Positions 55,001-62,199 of a stretch of 64,000 bases of DNA are shown here, in pieces. The stretch spans positions 1 to 64,000 of the forward strand of contig NZ_JACHFL010000008.1 in the NCBI RefSeq assembly GCF_014201875.1. The letters run 5' to 3'. The notes beneath the pieces were generated by a model that saw only the letters and a list, made by a program, of their open reading frames with translations, was not told where the DNA came from and made no database searches. This DNA is from Deinococcus humi. GTDB taxonomy: Bacteria; Deinococcota; Deinococci; Deinococcales; Deinococcaceae. The first letter of the stretch is position 1, and every line of letters begins with the position of its first letter. Both the position numbers and the translations under genes were made by a program.

Positions 55001-55311
55001 AGGCCGAACTTATCTGCCAGGCGCTGGGCCGCCCCTCCGGCCTCGTCCACGCTCACGCCGAACCGGGCCAGGGTCAGCTGGAAGACACGGGTGTCGGTGG
55101 CAGCCTTGTTGGCGGCGTCGGCCCAGTCCTCGAGCTGGTTCACCATGCCGTTCACGGCGCTGGTCACCTGTTGAACGATCTGCAGGCCCTGGTTCAGGCC
55201 GAGCAGCTTGTTTGTCAGTCCGCTGATACCACCAGTCAGGCCAGCGATCCCGGCGGCACCGGAGACGCTGGCCTGGATGTTCAGGAGGATCGTTTCGACA
55301 ATGCCGGCCAC
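49060..55311 (-). CDS. Tail tape measure protein with internal peptidoglycan-hydrolase-like domain
   Basis: 2083 aa, sets tail length. N-terminal tape-measure region (about 1-330), then a PhageMin_Tail-like stretch. At about 550-690 there is a CHAP/NlpC-P60-like domain: NFVDYCLRWVRDELG, LKVGDTVFYVDGGQNHVGTY, IGNGQVRGNNRV; it could help the DNA cross peptidoglycan. Residues 730-1230 are Ala/Arg/Glu-rich coiled coil. Two tandem 140-160-residue repeats follow (about 1240-1400 and 1402-1560). A hydrophobic segment near 1740-1780 may span the membrane. Follows the G/GT frameshift pair, the universal siphovirus order. At about 3 nucleotides per residue and 1.5 angstrom per residue a tail near 310 nm is implied. 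Confidence 0.9.
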   Translation of the reverse strand: MAGIVETILLNIQASVSGAAGIAGLTGGISGLTNKLLGLNQGLQIVQQVTSAVNGMVNQLEDWADAANKAATDTRVFQLTLARFGVSVDEAGGAAQRLADKFGLSVQEVQGSMTTLIRAGFRDMGQLEQVMTGAAASAVAFGRTASEGFDRIGDAAVTGLSAALNSIGIAENLGPALDKYAASLDKTADALTDVERAQALANLVTKATGVEVEALGEIQNDYVKSQQASKLASDNLSRALGEITMPIVIRYKQATADLTNTVIEGIRAYQQGGDALKVLTDKYPQLGRGLSQLKPVAEEMKRGLLDAWGGITDFAERVLLPAFEQIRPVAERVWRYIPPLIESAGRLIGETFKLIADLWQNVLKPVWDALAPVVEYAVTGALSFLKEGFDFISGIFTSIRALIHGDWRGAWGTFSETVSKAWDRINEILEGLGTSIRTALFKLADTAKERGRVFGENLRDSIVAGVAGLAEQLTDRMTDAIEKMTAKLPQWFKDRFGITAVVETLEGNADAAGQRAADARAGIAGRAPTIDPSTLNEFSASIFEQAFKQRGDKLADNFVDYCLRWVRDELGDAAPEFRNQLNKLFQSNPEIYTDANGKTSKTPTARSAYGNFQAAGLTRDYKTFADLKVGDTVFYVDGGQNHVGTYIGNGQVRGNNRVSYQESGGKDPVGTVDINRLGKVTGYVAATELLAYLNGNTPVTGQPKAGTPANVPTVKPPASPADTTDQGGPFTAQQYAEALKRLKAIETAQKALQSDKDNVALANSLIAAQAASEKFAKSSLSAADAVKAAQTAMSGAKKTTDAYIATQADFNNYSREALLLIKEQERVNKSGTAAEREAVRGRVLAFAEQGKAQAAVLDAERAAYQSRQQLSEKEKQDEVARAQVMAGIARDAAAGREAEARRGLDSLKRAQAEALDLAEDDAGKRAQVIDSSGPQILAAEALIARRVREQAVRAANDAAAERLKVEGANGAEIEKARRAAVAEAYRVEKEAGTVARGEQRRAERGASKTAAEEQKQLAAELAGLKIDSAKATAGRLKLLADEEFRNAEGDAQRQLELVRKSSQAEFDRAQQIAQATRRLAYEDAAGKPNEQALRDKAQADYRATVEQARITRLGQVKTAQDAVTKSLDEGTRAGNAALDSLEKLNLGGRDLVNTAQKLPDTRAQYDTLFARIVALRDELTDPSVVDAWTQSIQEMGTAGQLSAVQVQTLLNIVKDLSGARDVQVGDNLQGRGVVREAATNDASQGTLAQGEAERLAAAMIGMDPEELGGILAGLVAKGFGESDLAQLIRGQIVTMNFDDLAQMVTDANGPRFQTDNEVRGIGVPAENATEAYLNLESVIQDIGQFSLSELDKLISQTGLGADEAERLYTAWAAVYGEFEKGAGGSDATSGPGKGLLNNARPDDASQGTLAPGEADRLLEAMVGIDPKELGGILADLVARGFGESDLARLIRGQIQSSAEAIDASLREFGGVGVDVNTGEQTFLTDDEVRGIGQRSENAQDAFIDLEAVIETVMTLSREEMDALLAKTDLLPDQIKKVTAAWEDLHGTLESANIATLDEQLDPIAVNLQSVFDRLQSGASTAGEARQDFALLRAQLEGIGGEAAQNLIAVIDDAIRGFDSLGSVSADVTAALAKVRKEAELPYDGLIRKLQQMRTEPGAAVVEIDALIASLQKLNGVAAKEQGIEKMTAKINEFADYARRAIPLVTSAFQALGGMSGEVADAWGDSLGRMVNDVVSFATAIARGDYIGAAIQALTSIFTFFTRQAEEARAELKKTMDYSKQFRFDNGDGYGTRKTTSTTTGFLFWQKTVVTEQIDEVGKQMALSFENAVVNGVGSGLAEAVAKNDSSILEKSILTNLKNAALQGLTEAFLSSATVAGVIGPLVQNLIAAFRTGNTENIRAAVADFREGVRGLKSEMDGLVEAGKILSDELGDAGESFSSTFSDSIRSGVRALLSGQSPLQALYDDVRGKIESAVINGFFVQAALDKLQPFLDALKAKLDAGMDPTQAIAQIGAQLPGISAQLQLELGPLVAALNTYLPNALNANTAALNGNTAALRESQFQTTYAVSYADVRPNSTVRQQLAGL
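50650..51600 (-). repeat. Internal tandem duplication in the tape measure gene
   Basis: Two blocks begin DASQGTLA(Q/P)GEA and share ELGGILAxLVA(K/R)GFGESDLA and LIRGQI, then xDxEVRGIG. DNA copies start near 51600 and 51115 on the minus strand. The second has an insert around VGVDVNTGE. Confidence 0.75.
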
Positions 55312-55351
55312 GAGTCAAGAATCGGGGGGAGGGTGACACCCCAGCCCACGC

Positions 55352-55678
55352 CTACCTCTTCGACTCCGCCATCTTCCGCGCGTGCAGGGTGTCCAGCACC
55401 GCGTCTGCCCCAGCCCACAGCATCACGGCCTGATCGAACACCACGCAGTCCAGCGGCAGTGCCCGCCTCAGTTCGACGTACTCACTTGGCCTTCCCCCGT
55501 ACTTTTCCGCCAGAGCGCTCAGCGGACCCGCGTTCAGATACAGGAAACGTCCGGGCAGCGTCCTTCTCGGCCTCACCCGCCTGCGGGCTGCTGAAGGTAT
55601 CGATCTGCCCCGCGAGGTACGAGTAATCCGGCCCCAGACCCAGGTCCGGTGCTTCCAGGCTGCCGCCGTACAGGGCAA
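55352..55678 (-). CDS. Tail assembly chaperone T part, reached by frameshift
   Basis: The useful part reads LNAGPLSALAEKYGGRPSEY and VELRRALPLDCVVFDQAVML, the typical T-domain of G/GT tail chaperones just upstream of the tape measure. It has no start or ribosome site of its own and lies +1 (equivalently -2) relative to the upstream G frame, which it overlaps. A TTTCCTG around 55550 is one candidate slip site, as TTT-C allows a +1 slip. The first codons given here are only the open part of the frame. Confidence 0.65.
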   Translation of the reverse strand: MPCTAAAWKHRTWVWGRITRTSRGRSIPSAARRRVRPRRTLPGRFLYLNAGPLSALAEKYGGRPSEYVELRRALPLDCVVFDQAVMLWAGADAVLDTLHARKMAESKR

Positions 55679-56006
55679 CCAGGGTATCCAAGTCAGGACG
55701 GATCAGGGCCGTGCGGATCAGGGCGCGCTTCATCTCGCGCTCAATGTCCAGCATCACTTCCGGCGGCAGTTCGCCGCGGTTGCGGGCCGGACCGTCCCCC
55801 TTCTGCATCTCGCCTGCTGCGATCTGGGCGAAGGACTGCGAGACCTCACGCAGGGCGGGCAGGCTCAGGGCCGTTCGCATGCCATCGTTGCGAATGGCTT
55901 CCACGTCCAGCTTACGGATGATCACCTCCAGCCCAGTCATGGGCAGGGTGACGGCGAGGGTGGCGCCAGGGAAGGACTCCAGGGGGTGCGGCTTCGTTTG
56001 ATCCAT
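55482..56006 (-). CDS. Tail assembly chaperone G
   Basis: 174 aa: MTGLEVIIRKLDVEAIRNDG, MLDIEREMKRALIRTALIRP, LVALYGGSLEA. Helical, acidic and Ala-rich near the end, as in gpG-like tail chaperones. It sits between the tail tube and the tape measure. Most ribosomes should end at 55482; a fraction shifting frame would make the GT fusion ending at 55352. These proteins coat the tape measure during tail assembly and are absent from the virion. Confidence 0.75.
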   Translation of the reverse strand: MDQTKPHPLESFPGATLAVTLPMTGLEVIIRKLDVEAIRNDGMRTALSLPALREVSQSFAQIAAGEMQKGDGPARNRGELPPEVMLDIEREMKRALIRTALIRPDLDTLVALYGGSLEAPDLGLGPDYSYLAGQIDTFSSPQAGEAEKDAARTFPVSERGSAERSGGKVRGKAK

Positions 56007-56039
56007 GTTGAAAGTGTCGGGTGGGCAGTGACACCCAAG

Positions 56040-56064
56040 AAAAAGCCCCGCACATGGCGGGGTC
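56040..56064 (-). terminator. Attenuating terminator after the tail tube gene
   Basis: On the minus strand CCCCGC-CATGT-GCGGGG is followed by CTTTTTT. It probably lowers transcription into the tail chaperone and tape measure genes, so tube protein is made in excess. Confidence 0.7.
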
Positions 56065-56083
56065 TGTAAGGGAAGGATGCGGG

Positions 56084-57049
56084 TTAGGGCGCGACAACAG
56101 GCACGTTCACCGTCACGGGCGCGGTGCCGAGGTTCTTGCTCATGGCGTCGAAGTCCACCGTGATCCGTCCCAGGCCAGTGGGCGGGTTGTCTGCCGTGAT
56201 CTCGCTGTTCGGGAAGGTGAACTTGATCTCGTCCGTGCCCAGTGTGAACCCTGCTTCAACCGTCTGCGTGGGGCGCAGGCCCGTGCTGGCGTCCGGTGTG
56301 GCCAGGGAGATCAGGCCCAGCAGGGTCTGCGTGCTCACGCCCGCGCCGCTCTCCGACAGGGTAAAGCGCAGTCGGGCGGTCAGCTGGCCGTCCAGCTCCC
56401 AGCCCAGGATATTCATCTTCTTGTCGTCATCCTTGCCCTGCGCACCGTCCGCCGCCACCATGCCCTGCGTGATCTCGATGCTGCCCGATTCAGGCGCAAC
56501 CTTGACCCCACCGATGGTCACCCAGAAGTGCAGGAACTGCAGGATGCCCGTCGCGGCCAGGGGTGGGAAGGTGGGTGGCGTACCCATCGGGGCTACCCAC
56601 GCCGTGTTCAGCGTCACCGACACGTCTGCGTTCTGACGGTTCGGGATGTTGATGGTCAGCGCCGAGACCTGGGCGGCCTGAAACACGCTGTTCTTCAGCG
56701 GGTGCTTCTGCCAGACCATCAGGGGCTGTCCAGGGGCCAGCGCCGCATAGCTGTTGGCGCGCGGCGTGATCAGGCCCGCGCCGTCCGGTGCGGCCAGCAG
56801 CGTGGTCAGCAGCAGCGGCAGATCGCGCAGGGTGGCGGTGGCCTGAATGGTCTTGTTGCCAGATTCGATGCCCTGGATGAACTTCTGCGTGCCGAAGCGG
56901 GTGCCAGTGGCCACCTGATCTTCAGTCTCGGTGTACTTCGGGAAGGGATCGGCGAACTGGGTGACGCGCAGCGCAATGGTGGGCGCGGCGGGCACCGTCG
57001 TGTTGTCGGTCATCAGCGCGAGGCCAATAATGCCCTGGTTTCCTTGCAT
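56084..57049 (-). CDS. Major tail tube protein
   Basis: 321 aa: PTIALRVTQFADPFPKYTET, beta strands throughout, TIGGVKVAPESGSIEITQG and FTLGTDEIKFTFPNSE, as in siphovirus tube proteins. Followed by a terminator. The next genes are the G/GT chaperones, confirming the role by position. Confidence 0.75.
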   Translation of the reverse strand: MQGNQGIIGLALMTDNTTVPAAPTIALRVTQFADPFPKYTETEDQVATGTRFGTQKFIQGIESGNKTIQATATLRDLPLLLTTLLAAPDGAGLITPRANSYAALAPGQPLMVWQKHPLKNSVFQAAQVSALTINIPNRQNADVSVTLNTAWVAPMGTPPTFPPLAATGILQFLHFWVTIGGVKVAPESGSIEITQGMVAADGAQGKDDDKKMNILGWELDGQLTARLRFTLSESGAGVSTQTLLGLISLATPDASTGLRPTQTVEAGFTLGTDEIKFTFPNSEITADNPPTGLGRITVDFDAMSKNLGTAPVTVNVPVVAP

Positions 57050-57276
57050 TACTTGCCATCCTTCCCGGTCTTAGCGGGCTTTTGCACGGTGCTCTCGGCT
57101 TCGGAGGCGCTGGCTTCGTCCTCTTTGGGCGCGTGGTAGATCTTGAACCGCTTGTCGTCGGCGAACGCCTTTTCCTGATCCTCGCTATAGGCGGTCAGGG
57201 GCTTCCCAGCCTCAGCCAGCCCCAGGCCTGGGTAGATGCCGGGTTCCTCGCCGTCTTTGAGTACAAACTGTTTCAT
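57049..57276 (-). CDS. Small phage protein
   Basis: 75 aa: MKQFVLKDGEEPGIYPGLGL, then a charged Lys/Ala tail. ATG 57276 overlaps the stop of the preceding gene (ATGA) and ends next to the tail tube start. No function recognised; typical minor gene of head-tail operons. Confidence 0.65.
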   Translation of the reverse strand: MKQFVLKDGEEPGIYPGLGLAEAGKPLTAYSEDQEKAFADDKRFKIYHAPKEDEASASEAESTVQKPAKTGKDGK

Positions 57277-57722
57277 TCCGGTTCTCCTGTGCTCTGCAAG
57301 TCGTATTCGACGATCAATTCCACGATGGCGACGTAATACTCCTCGATGAGGTTCGGCTGCTCCTGCTCCAGATAGACGGCCGTGTTCCCAGCCCCGGCGC
57401 CCGCCACGCAGTAAGTGAACACCGCGCGCTGACACGCCTGCATCATGCTCAGCCGACGCCGGAGCACCTTGCGGGCATCGGCCTCGGTCCTGGGGAACTG
57501 CATCACGCAGCTGACCAGCACCGGCACGCGGATGACGGTGGACCGGGACAGGTCCGCCACCCCTTCCGGCGACTCGATGCCCTCAGTGGTGATGAAGATC
57601 TGCTTCCCGCTGACGTCCGCCTTCAGCTCTCCCTCAATGGGTTCGCGGGCCTCGACGGTATAGCCGGTCAGGGACTGCACCAGCTCTGCCTTCAGGGCGT
57701 CGATAAAGCCGAGGACGCCCAT
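57273..57722 (-). CDS. Tail terminator / completion-like protein
   Basis: 149 aa: MGVLGFIDALKAELVQSL then strands GKQIFITTEGIES and VIRVPVLVSCVMQFP, a helix with ARKVLRRRLS and IVELIVEYDLQS. The size, alpha/beta pattern and position between HK97 gp10-like and tail tube genes fit the tail terminator (gpU-like) slot. Confidence 0.6.
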   Translation of the reverse strand: MGVLGFIDALKAELVQSLTGYTVEAREPIEGELKADVSGKQIFITTEGIESPEGVADLSRSTVIRVPVLVSCVMQFPRTEADARKVLRRRLSMMQACQRAVFTYCVAGAGAGNTAVYLEQEQPNLIEEYYVAIVELIVEYDLQSTGEPE

Positions 57723-58168
57723 CAGCGCATCGCCTGCCGGATGGTCTGGCGCAGGAACTGCGGGTACTTCTTGCGGGTGGCATCCAGCGCGTCCCTGGCC
57801 CAGCGGCGTTCAGGCAGCACCACGCGCATGGCCGTGCGCCAGCCCACACCGGGAATGAAGAAGCGCAATCGCTGGGCCTTCTTCGGCACGATCACCGCGC
57901 CCCGGTCATGCACCCAACCGTAGAAGGCCATGCCCAGCGACAGCTCGCCGCCGTTCGGTTTGGCCTTGAGGTAGGTACGGATCGAACGCAGCAGCCGTCC
58001 AGAGCGGACGCGCAAGCCATTCGGGCCGCCCTTGCTGGCGTTGCGCCGGGCCTCGTCGCGCAAGAAGTCACGCGCCGTGTTCAGGGCACGGTACGCGGCA
58101 TCCTCGGGCATCTTCTCCAGCCGCTTGACGGACCTGGGGACCTGGATGGAAGCAGAATTCCTGGTCAT
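57722..58168 (-). CDS. HK97 gp10-like head-tail joining protein
   Basis: 148 aa: LNTARDFLRDEARRNASKGG, GLRVRSGRLLRSIRTYL, FYGWVHDRGAVIVPKKA. The G-x-L-xxSI and Y-x-x-xxxxG elements are the hallmark of HK97-gp10 family proteins. Stop and start overlap with neighbours (ATG 58168 over the previous stop). Confidence 0.7.
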   Translation of the reverse strand: MTRNSASIQVPRSVKRLEKMPEDAAYRALNTARDFLRDEARRNASKGGPNGLRVRSGRLLRSIRTYLKAKPNGGELSLGMAFYGWVHDRGAVIVPKKAQRLRFFIPGVGWRTAMRVVLPERRWARDALDATRKKYPQFLRQTIRQAMR

Positions 58169-58494
58169 GGTTCATACCCGGAGGTGTCAGCTTCTGCCCG
58201 CACGTACAACTTCCAGATGCCCGCCTGCTTATCAATCCCATTCCGGAGGATCCGGAAGCTCTGCAGGCGGTCCGGCTCCACGTCCACCGTCACCAGCGCG
58301 TTGTCCACCAGATCAGCCGGCGGATTGCCCAGTGCAACATAGACGGGGATGGTGTGCGTGGCGTTATCGCTGACCACCCCGCCGGGCCTGCCGCTAACGC
58401 CAAGAGCCAGCGGATTCAACTTCGGCGGGCCAGCTTTAATGACCGCACCCGAAGGCGTGGTCAGCTGGCGGAACGGGCGAGCATCGACCGACAC
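58165..58494 (-). CDS. Head-tail joining protein
   Basis: 109 aa: LVTVDVEPDRLQSFRILRNG and GIWKLYVRAEADTSGYEP, a small beta-rich protein in the head-closure slot between the connector adaptor and gp10-like gene. Overlaps both neighbours. Function by position. Confidence 0.55.
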   Translation of the reverse strand: MSVDARPFRQLTTPSGAVIKAGPPKLNPLALGVSGRPGGVVSDNATHTIPVYVALGNPPADLVDNALVTVDVEPDRLQSFRILRNGIDKQAGIWKLYVRAEADTSGYEP

Positions 58495-58886
58495 TAGAAG
58501 ACCGCCTCAACAGGGGCGCTGCCGCTGGGCACCTGGCCCCACTCCTCAGCCGTGCTGGGCAGCAGATGCAGGATCCCAGCCAGGGCGTCCATCTGCCGCT
58601 GCTTGGCCTTGAGGCTCTGGAGCTTGCGGTCAATCCGGGCAGCCAGCCCAGAATTGACCTCGTACTCCGTGTTTTCCTCGATCAGCCGCGCCGCTGTGGC
58701 CCAGGGCCGGACGTGAAACTGCACCCCCTCCATGCTCGGCGGGCCGTCATGGATTCCATCCACCGATAGCGCACGGGTAAGTGTGGCTGGATCAGTGGCC
58801 CCGCCATAGTTGCTGCCCAGCGCGTCTTTCAGATGCGTCAGGGCGTCAGCTTCCGACAGAGGGAACTCAGGGGCAGTCAGGGTCAC
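58494..58886 (-). CDS. Head-tail connector (adaptor) protein
   Basis: 130 aa, helical: PLSEADALTHLKDALGSNYG, PWATAARLIEENTEYEVNSG, LKAKQRQMDALAGIL. The first segment resembles adaptor proteins with a starting helix (SEADALxxL). GTG 58886 overlaps the previous TGA (GTGA). Position just after the capsid region supports it. Confidence 0.55.
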   Translation of the reverse strand: MTLTAPEFPLSEADALTHLKDALGSNYGGATDPATLTRALSVDGIHDGPPSMEGVQFHVRPWATAARLIEENTEYEVNSGLAARIDRKLQSLKAKQRQMDALAGILHLLPSTAEEWGQVPSGSAPVEAVF

Positions 58887-59041
58887 TTCAGGGCCTGCCT
58901 TTTCCCTGTATCTGCGCGAACCACGACACGCGGATTGGGCAGAGTCACCGGACGGACCGTGAGAGCGGTCAGGACCTCAGCGCGCGGGTCAGGCGCCTGC
59001 GCGAGCATGTTCACGCTTTCAGCGCAGCGGACGGTGCTCAT
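58883..59041 (-). CDS. Small phage protein
   Basis: 52 aa: MSTVRCAESVNMLAQAPDPR then VLTALTVRPVTLPNPRVVV. Its ATG overlaps the stop of the preceding coiled-coil gene (ATGA) and its TGA overlaps the next GTG, so it is coupled at both ends, which supports a real gene despite its size. Confidence 0.6.
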   Translation of the reverse strand: MSTVRCAESVNMLAQAPDPRAEVLTALTVRPVTLPNPRVVVRADTGKRQALK

Positions 59042-59718
59042 TTCAGGGCCGCCTCAATGGCCATCAGGGTCTTCTTGCCAATGCCCTGAACGTTCTCCAC
59101 AGGCGACTTCTCAGCGCCGTCTAGCTTGACCAGTCCGGCCCTGACCTTCTCCAGCGAGTCGAACCCGCTTTCCAGCAGCAGGTCCCGCATGGGGAAGTCC
59201 TCAGGCAGAGGGGTGCTGCTGGTCACAGCCTCAATCTGCTGAGAGGCAGCGTTCAAGGCTGCCGTGTTGGCATCCAGAGCGGCCCGCGACTGGTCCAGCT
59301 TGAGGAAGCTGATCTCGCTGTCTGCCTCTTCCAACTTCTGCTTCAGGTCAACGCACTCGGCTTCCAGCTCGGAGACACGAGAGGTCAAGGTGGAAACTTT
59401 GGCCTCCTGCGCGTCAGAGTAGGCCGCATAGCCGTCGCGGGTCTTCTCGTGCTGCTGCTGCTCGTGGGCGAAGTCGGCGCGGGCCTGGTCCAGATCAGCC
59501 TTCAGGCTTGCGTTCGCGTCCAGCAGCTGCTGAACGTCCGCGCCCTCTGCCTCATCAGCTTCAGGCTCACCCGTGTACTCCGGTGCGCCGCTCACCAGCG
59601 CCACCCACAGCGGCACTTCCAGGAACGGACGTTCCGCCGTGGCCCGGAAAGGGCCGAAGCCCTTGCCGTCACGCCGATACGTCTGTCCCAGCGCCGTGAC
59701 TTTCACGGTATCGCTCAT
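59038..59718 (-). CDS. Coiled-coil phage protein with C-terminal helix-hairpin-helix
   Basis: 226 aa. Residues 1-55 beta-rich (VKVTALGQTYRRDGKGFGPF), 60-165 a long coiled coil (AEEGADVQQLLDANASLKAD-like heptads, SRVSELEAECVDLKQKLEE), 185-226 an HhH-like tail (GLVKLDGAEKSPVENVQGIG then KKTLMAIEAAL). Directly after the capsid gene. HhH motifs bind DNA or proteins; the role is unknown. Confidence 0.6.
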   Translation of the reverse strand: MSDTVKVTALGQTYRRDGKGFGPFRATAERPFLEVPLWVALVSGAPEYTGEPEADEAEGADVQQLLDANASLKADLDQARADFAHEQQQHEKTRDGYAAYSDAQEAKVSTLTSRVSELEAECVDLKQKLEEADSEISFLKLDQSRAALDANTAALNAASQQIEAVTSSTPLPEDFPMRDLLLESGFDSLEKVRAGLVKLDGAEKSPVENVQGIGKKTLMAIEAALK

Positions 59719-59720
59719 GG

Positions 59721-60878
59721 TTACGCCTCGCTCTCGATGATGAACAGCCGCTCGCCGTTGCGGATCACGGGCAGCCCGTTTTCCACGCCTTCCCCCACCA
59801 GCAGGTAGGGGTTGTTCTCCGGGCTGTAAATGCGGCCCCAGCGGCCCAGCGCTTCGCCGCGCCAGGTGCCTTCCACCGTCGGAGCGACGTGGTAGTACCC
59901 CAGAGCCTGCTGTGGCAGCGGCGTGCCATTGAGCGACACCAGTTCGTTAGAGGTATTGCGCCCGATCACCGCCACCACGTTGTCCGGCACCATCTGAACA
60001 CCAATGGTTTCCCCAGGCGTGGTGGGGTCAATGATCTGGCCCTCGCGCCCGTAACCGATCAGGGTGGCGCTCGTCCGCTGGTCGCTCGTGGTCTCCGCCG
60101 TGTACCCCACGCCGCCGTCTGCCGTGGCCACCATGCGGGCCAGCTTGCGGATTTGCACGGTGCGGATGTTGCGCTCCGGGCTGTAGACGTCCGACACCAC
60201 TTCAATCCGGTGAACGGGATTGTCCAGAATCACCTGCAAGGTGTCCTGGCTCATGACGACGCCCACGCTCCCCTTGACCTTCTTCTCGCCAGCCGTCAGC
60301 TGTTTCCAGAACTGCGAATCAGGCCCGCTGAACTTGGCGGTGCCGGTCAGGCTGACGCGGTTCGCAGCGGGCACCTTGTAATCGACCTTCAGCTGACGTC
60401 CGTTGAACGTCCAGTCGATCTTGCCGCGCGTCAGGGCCTGCATGGTCAGGTACTCGGCAGAGTCGTCCAGGGACTGCACCACGCCCTTCGTGAACAGGTT
60501 CAGGCCTGCCTCACCCATGAAGTCCTGCACGCTGCGGCCCTGAGCCTGCCCGGCCTGAGCCAGCAAGAGCAGCTTCTGGAGATTGCGGGCGGGTTCTTCA
60601 CCCAGCTCGATGGCCTGCGCCAGCTTGGCCGTCTTGTGACCGTAGTCGCGCAGCTGGATGGCGCTGCCCTGGGGATAGGCGCTATCCATGCCCACGTGTC
60701 CGGCCATGACGCTGCGGATCTCTATCTGGCCGCCAGCGATGTCGTAGTCGGGACGCTGGACGCGAGGCAGGAAGCGGCCACCCAGGTATTCAGCGGCAGC
60801 GGGCGGGGTATTGGCAATCTGAATCAGCGCGCGGCCTGCGGACAGGCTGGCGATCACTTGCGCCCAGGTTAGATTCAT
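59721..60878 (-). CDS. Major capsid protein
   Basis: 385 aa: PPAAAEYLGGRFLPRVQRPD, MAGHVGMDSAYPQGSAI, the segment with QSLDDSAEYLTMQALTRG, and GYYHVAPTVEGTWRGEALG. The MAGHVGMDSxYP and AEYL motifs are characteristic of one HK97-fold family (major capsid protein E type) found in Deinococcus-Thermus and actinobacterial phages. Preceded by a decoration protein and scaffold in the normal order. The gene is intact. Confidence 0.8.
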   Translation of the reverse strand: MNLTWAQVIASLSAGRALIQIANTPPAAAEYLGGRFLPRVQRPDYDIAGGQIEIRSVMAGHVGMDSAYPQGSAIQLRDYGHKTAKLAQAIELGEEPARNLQKLLLLAQAGQAQGRSVQDFMGEAGLNLFTKGVVQSLDDSAEYLTMQALTRGKIDWTFNGRQLKVDYKVPAANRVSLTGTAKFSGPDSQFWKQLTAGEKKVKGSVGVVMSQDTLQVILDNPVHRIEVVSDVYSPERNIRTVQIRKLARMVATADGGVGYTAETTSDQRTSATLIGYGREGQIIDPTTPGETIGVQMVPDNVVAVIGRNTSNELVSLNGTPLPQQALGYYHVAPTVEGTWRGEALGRWGRIYSPENNPYLLVGEGVENGLPVIRNGERLFIIESEA

Positions 60879-61294
60879 CGCTTGTCCTCGTAGGTCATGA
60901 AGCGGAAGTAGCTTCCGAGCTGCGTCTTCAGAGCGGCGCTCAGGACGCGGGGATTGCCGCTGGCATCAGGGAGCAGGGTTTCGTAGACCACGCCGCCGCT
61001 GTACGCGCCGTATCCGGTCACGGCGTCTGCCCGGCTGTCTTCCTCGGCGTCCGTCTTGAGAATCAGGGCCAGCTTGCCCGCGGTGCCGCTGGCTGGGCCG
61101 CACAGGTAGGCAGGTGCGTCAACGTCGGCGACGGGTTCAATGACGGTGCCTGCGGGAATGATGCGCTTGCCTGCAGTACCGTATTTGGCGTCCACGAACT
61201 TCGAGAAGTCGAGCTGGACGCCCGTCCCGAAGGTTTCCATGCTGTCTCGCGCGGCCACAAAAGCGGCTAGGGCGAAGGTGCGGAGTTTCGTCAT
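60875..61294 (-). CDS. Head decoration-like protein
   Basis: 139 aa: VDAKYGTAGKRIIPAGTVIE, then the segment AGKLALILKTDAEEDSRADA and VTGYGAYSGGVVYETLLPD. This GTVI/LTxDA/GYGVxSGGVVYxxLLPD-like order is that of HDPD-type decoration proteins just before the capsid gene. Overlaps both neighbours by 4 bases. Confidence 0.65.
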   Translation of the reverse strand: MTKLRTFALAAFVAARDSMETFGTGVQLDFSKFVDAKYGTAGKRIIPAGTVIEPVADVDAPAYLCGPASGTAGKLALILKTDAEEDSRADAVTGYGAYSGGVVYETLLPDASGNPRVLSAALKTQLGSYFRFMTYEDKR

Positions 61295-62121
61295 GCGGTG
61301 TTGCCTCCAGTTGAGGGAGTGGGATTGGCGGCGGCTTGACGTTCAGCGAGAATTCGGGCGGCGTAGCTGCTCACGCCGTCCCCTGCATTGCCGCCTGCGC
61401 CCGCCTGCGGAGTGACCACCGTGCCTTGCACCTTGGGCGTCGTGGTGGTTTGGGCGGGGAACAGTGCTGGGACGTAAGCCACCTCATGCTGGGCAGCCCA
61501 GGCCCGGGCCTCGCCCACGTCCTTGCCGTCCTTGTCGAACAGGTGCACAGCCCGCTTGTCCTCTTCACCAGCCTTGGGCGCTTCGCCCTGCACTTTGGCG
61601 GTGAGGTTGTGGCGGGTCAGTACGTCGCGCAGCACGCCGGGATTGGCTTTGACAATGCCTGCCGTGCTTTCGATCTCGCGTTCCTGCTTCAGCGTCCCCA
61701 GTTCCTTGGAGGCGACTTCGCCGCTTTCCAGGGCGGTCTTGAGGTCCGCTGGTTTCTTCCCGAGGGCGCGGTAGGCTTCCCACTCTTTGGCCTCGTCGGG
61801 GGTGAGGGCTTTGCCCCCATCGGGGGTTTCACGTTGCCGCAGCTTGAAATTGGTGGCCTCCAAGTCGATGACCTTTTGCATCAGGTCTTTCATGTCGGCA
61901 TCGGCCAATTGCGTGCGGCGCATGGCCCGCCATTCGGCGTCGGTGAAGCGGCGCTCGCCGTCTTCTTTGGAGCCGGTGGCTGGCTTGTCCTGGGGGGGCG
62001 CTTCGCCTCCATTCCAGAGGGTGCGCGGGCCTGCGAACAACCCGGTGCGGGTCTCGTACAGGTGCGCGAAGGGGTTGGCGGCTCCTTGAGCCTTTGTGCT
62101 GGATTGCGGGCTTCCCGTCAT
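61291..62121 (-). CDS. Capsid scaffold protein
   Basis: 276 aa. Charged helical centre (AEWRAMRRTQLADADMKDLM, VIDLEATNFKLRQRE), no catalytic motif, Gly/Ala/Pro-rich low-complexity tail. Position before decoration and capsid genes is that of the scaffold. GTG/ATG start at 62121 follows a terminator-containing gap. Confidence 0.65.
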   Translation of the reverse strand: MTGSPQSSTKAQGAANPFAHLYETRTGLFAGPRTLWNGGEAPPQDKPATGSKEDGERRFTDAEWRAMRRTQLADADMKDLMQKVIDLEATNFKLRQRETPDGGKALTPDEAKEWEAYRALGKKPADLKTALESGEVASKELGTLKQEREIESTAGIVKANPGVLRDVLTRHNLTAKVQGEAPKAGEEDKRAVHLFDKDGKDVGEARAWAAQHEVAYVPALFPAQTTTTPKVQGTVVTPQAGAGGNAGDGVSSYAARILAERQAAANPTPSTGGNTA

Positions 62122-62154
62122 TGGTCAAGCATGAATTCCGTGCTGACACCCCAA

Positions 62155-62181
62155 ACAAAAGAAACCCCGCTCTGCGCGGGG
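62155..62181 (-). terminator. Terminator in the head gene region
   Basis: On the minus strand CCCCGC-GCAGA-GCGGGG is followed by TTTCTTTTG, between the 68-aa gene and scaffold gene. Partial termination would tune head gene expression. Confidence 0.65.
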
Positions 62182-62199
62182 CGTAACTCCTACGCTGGA

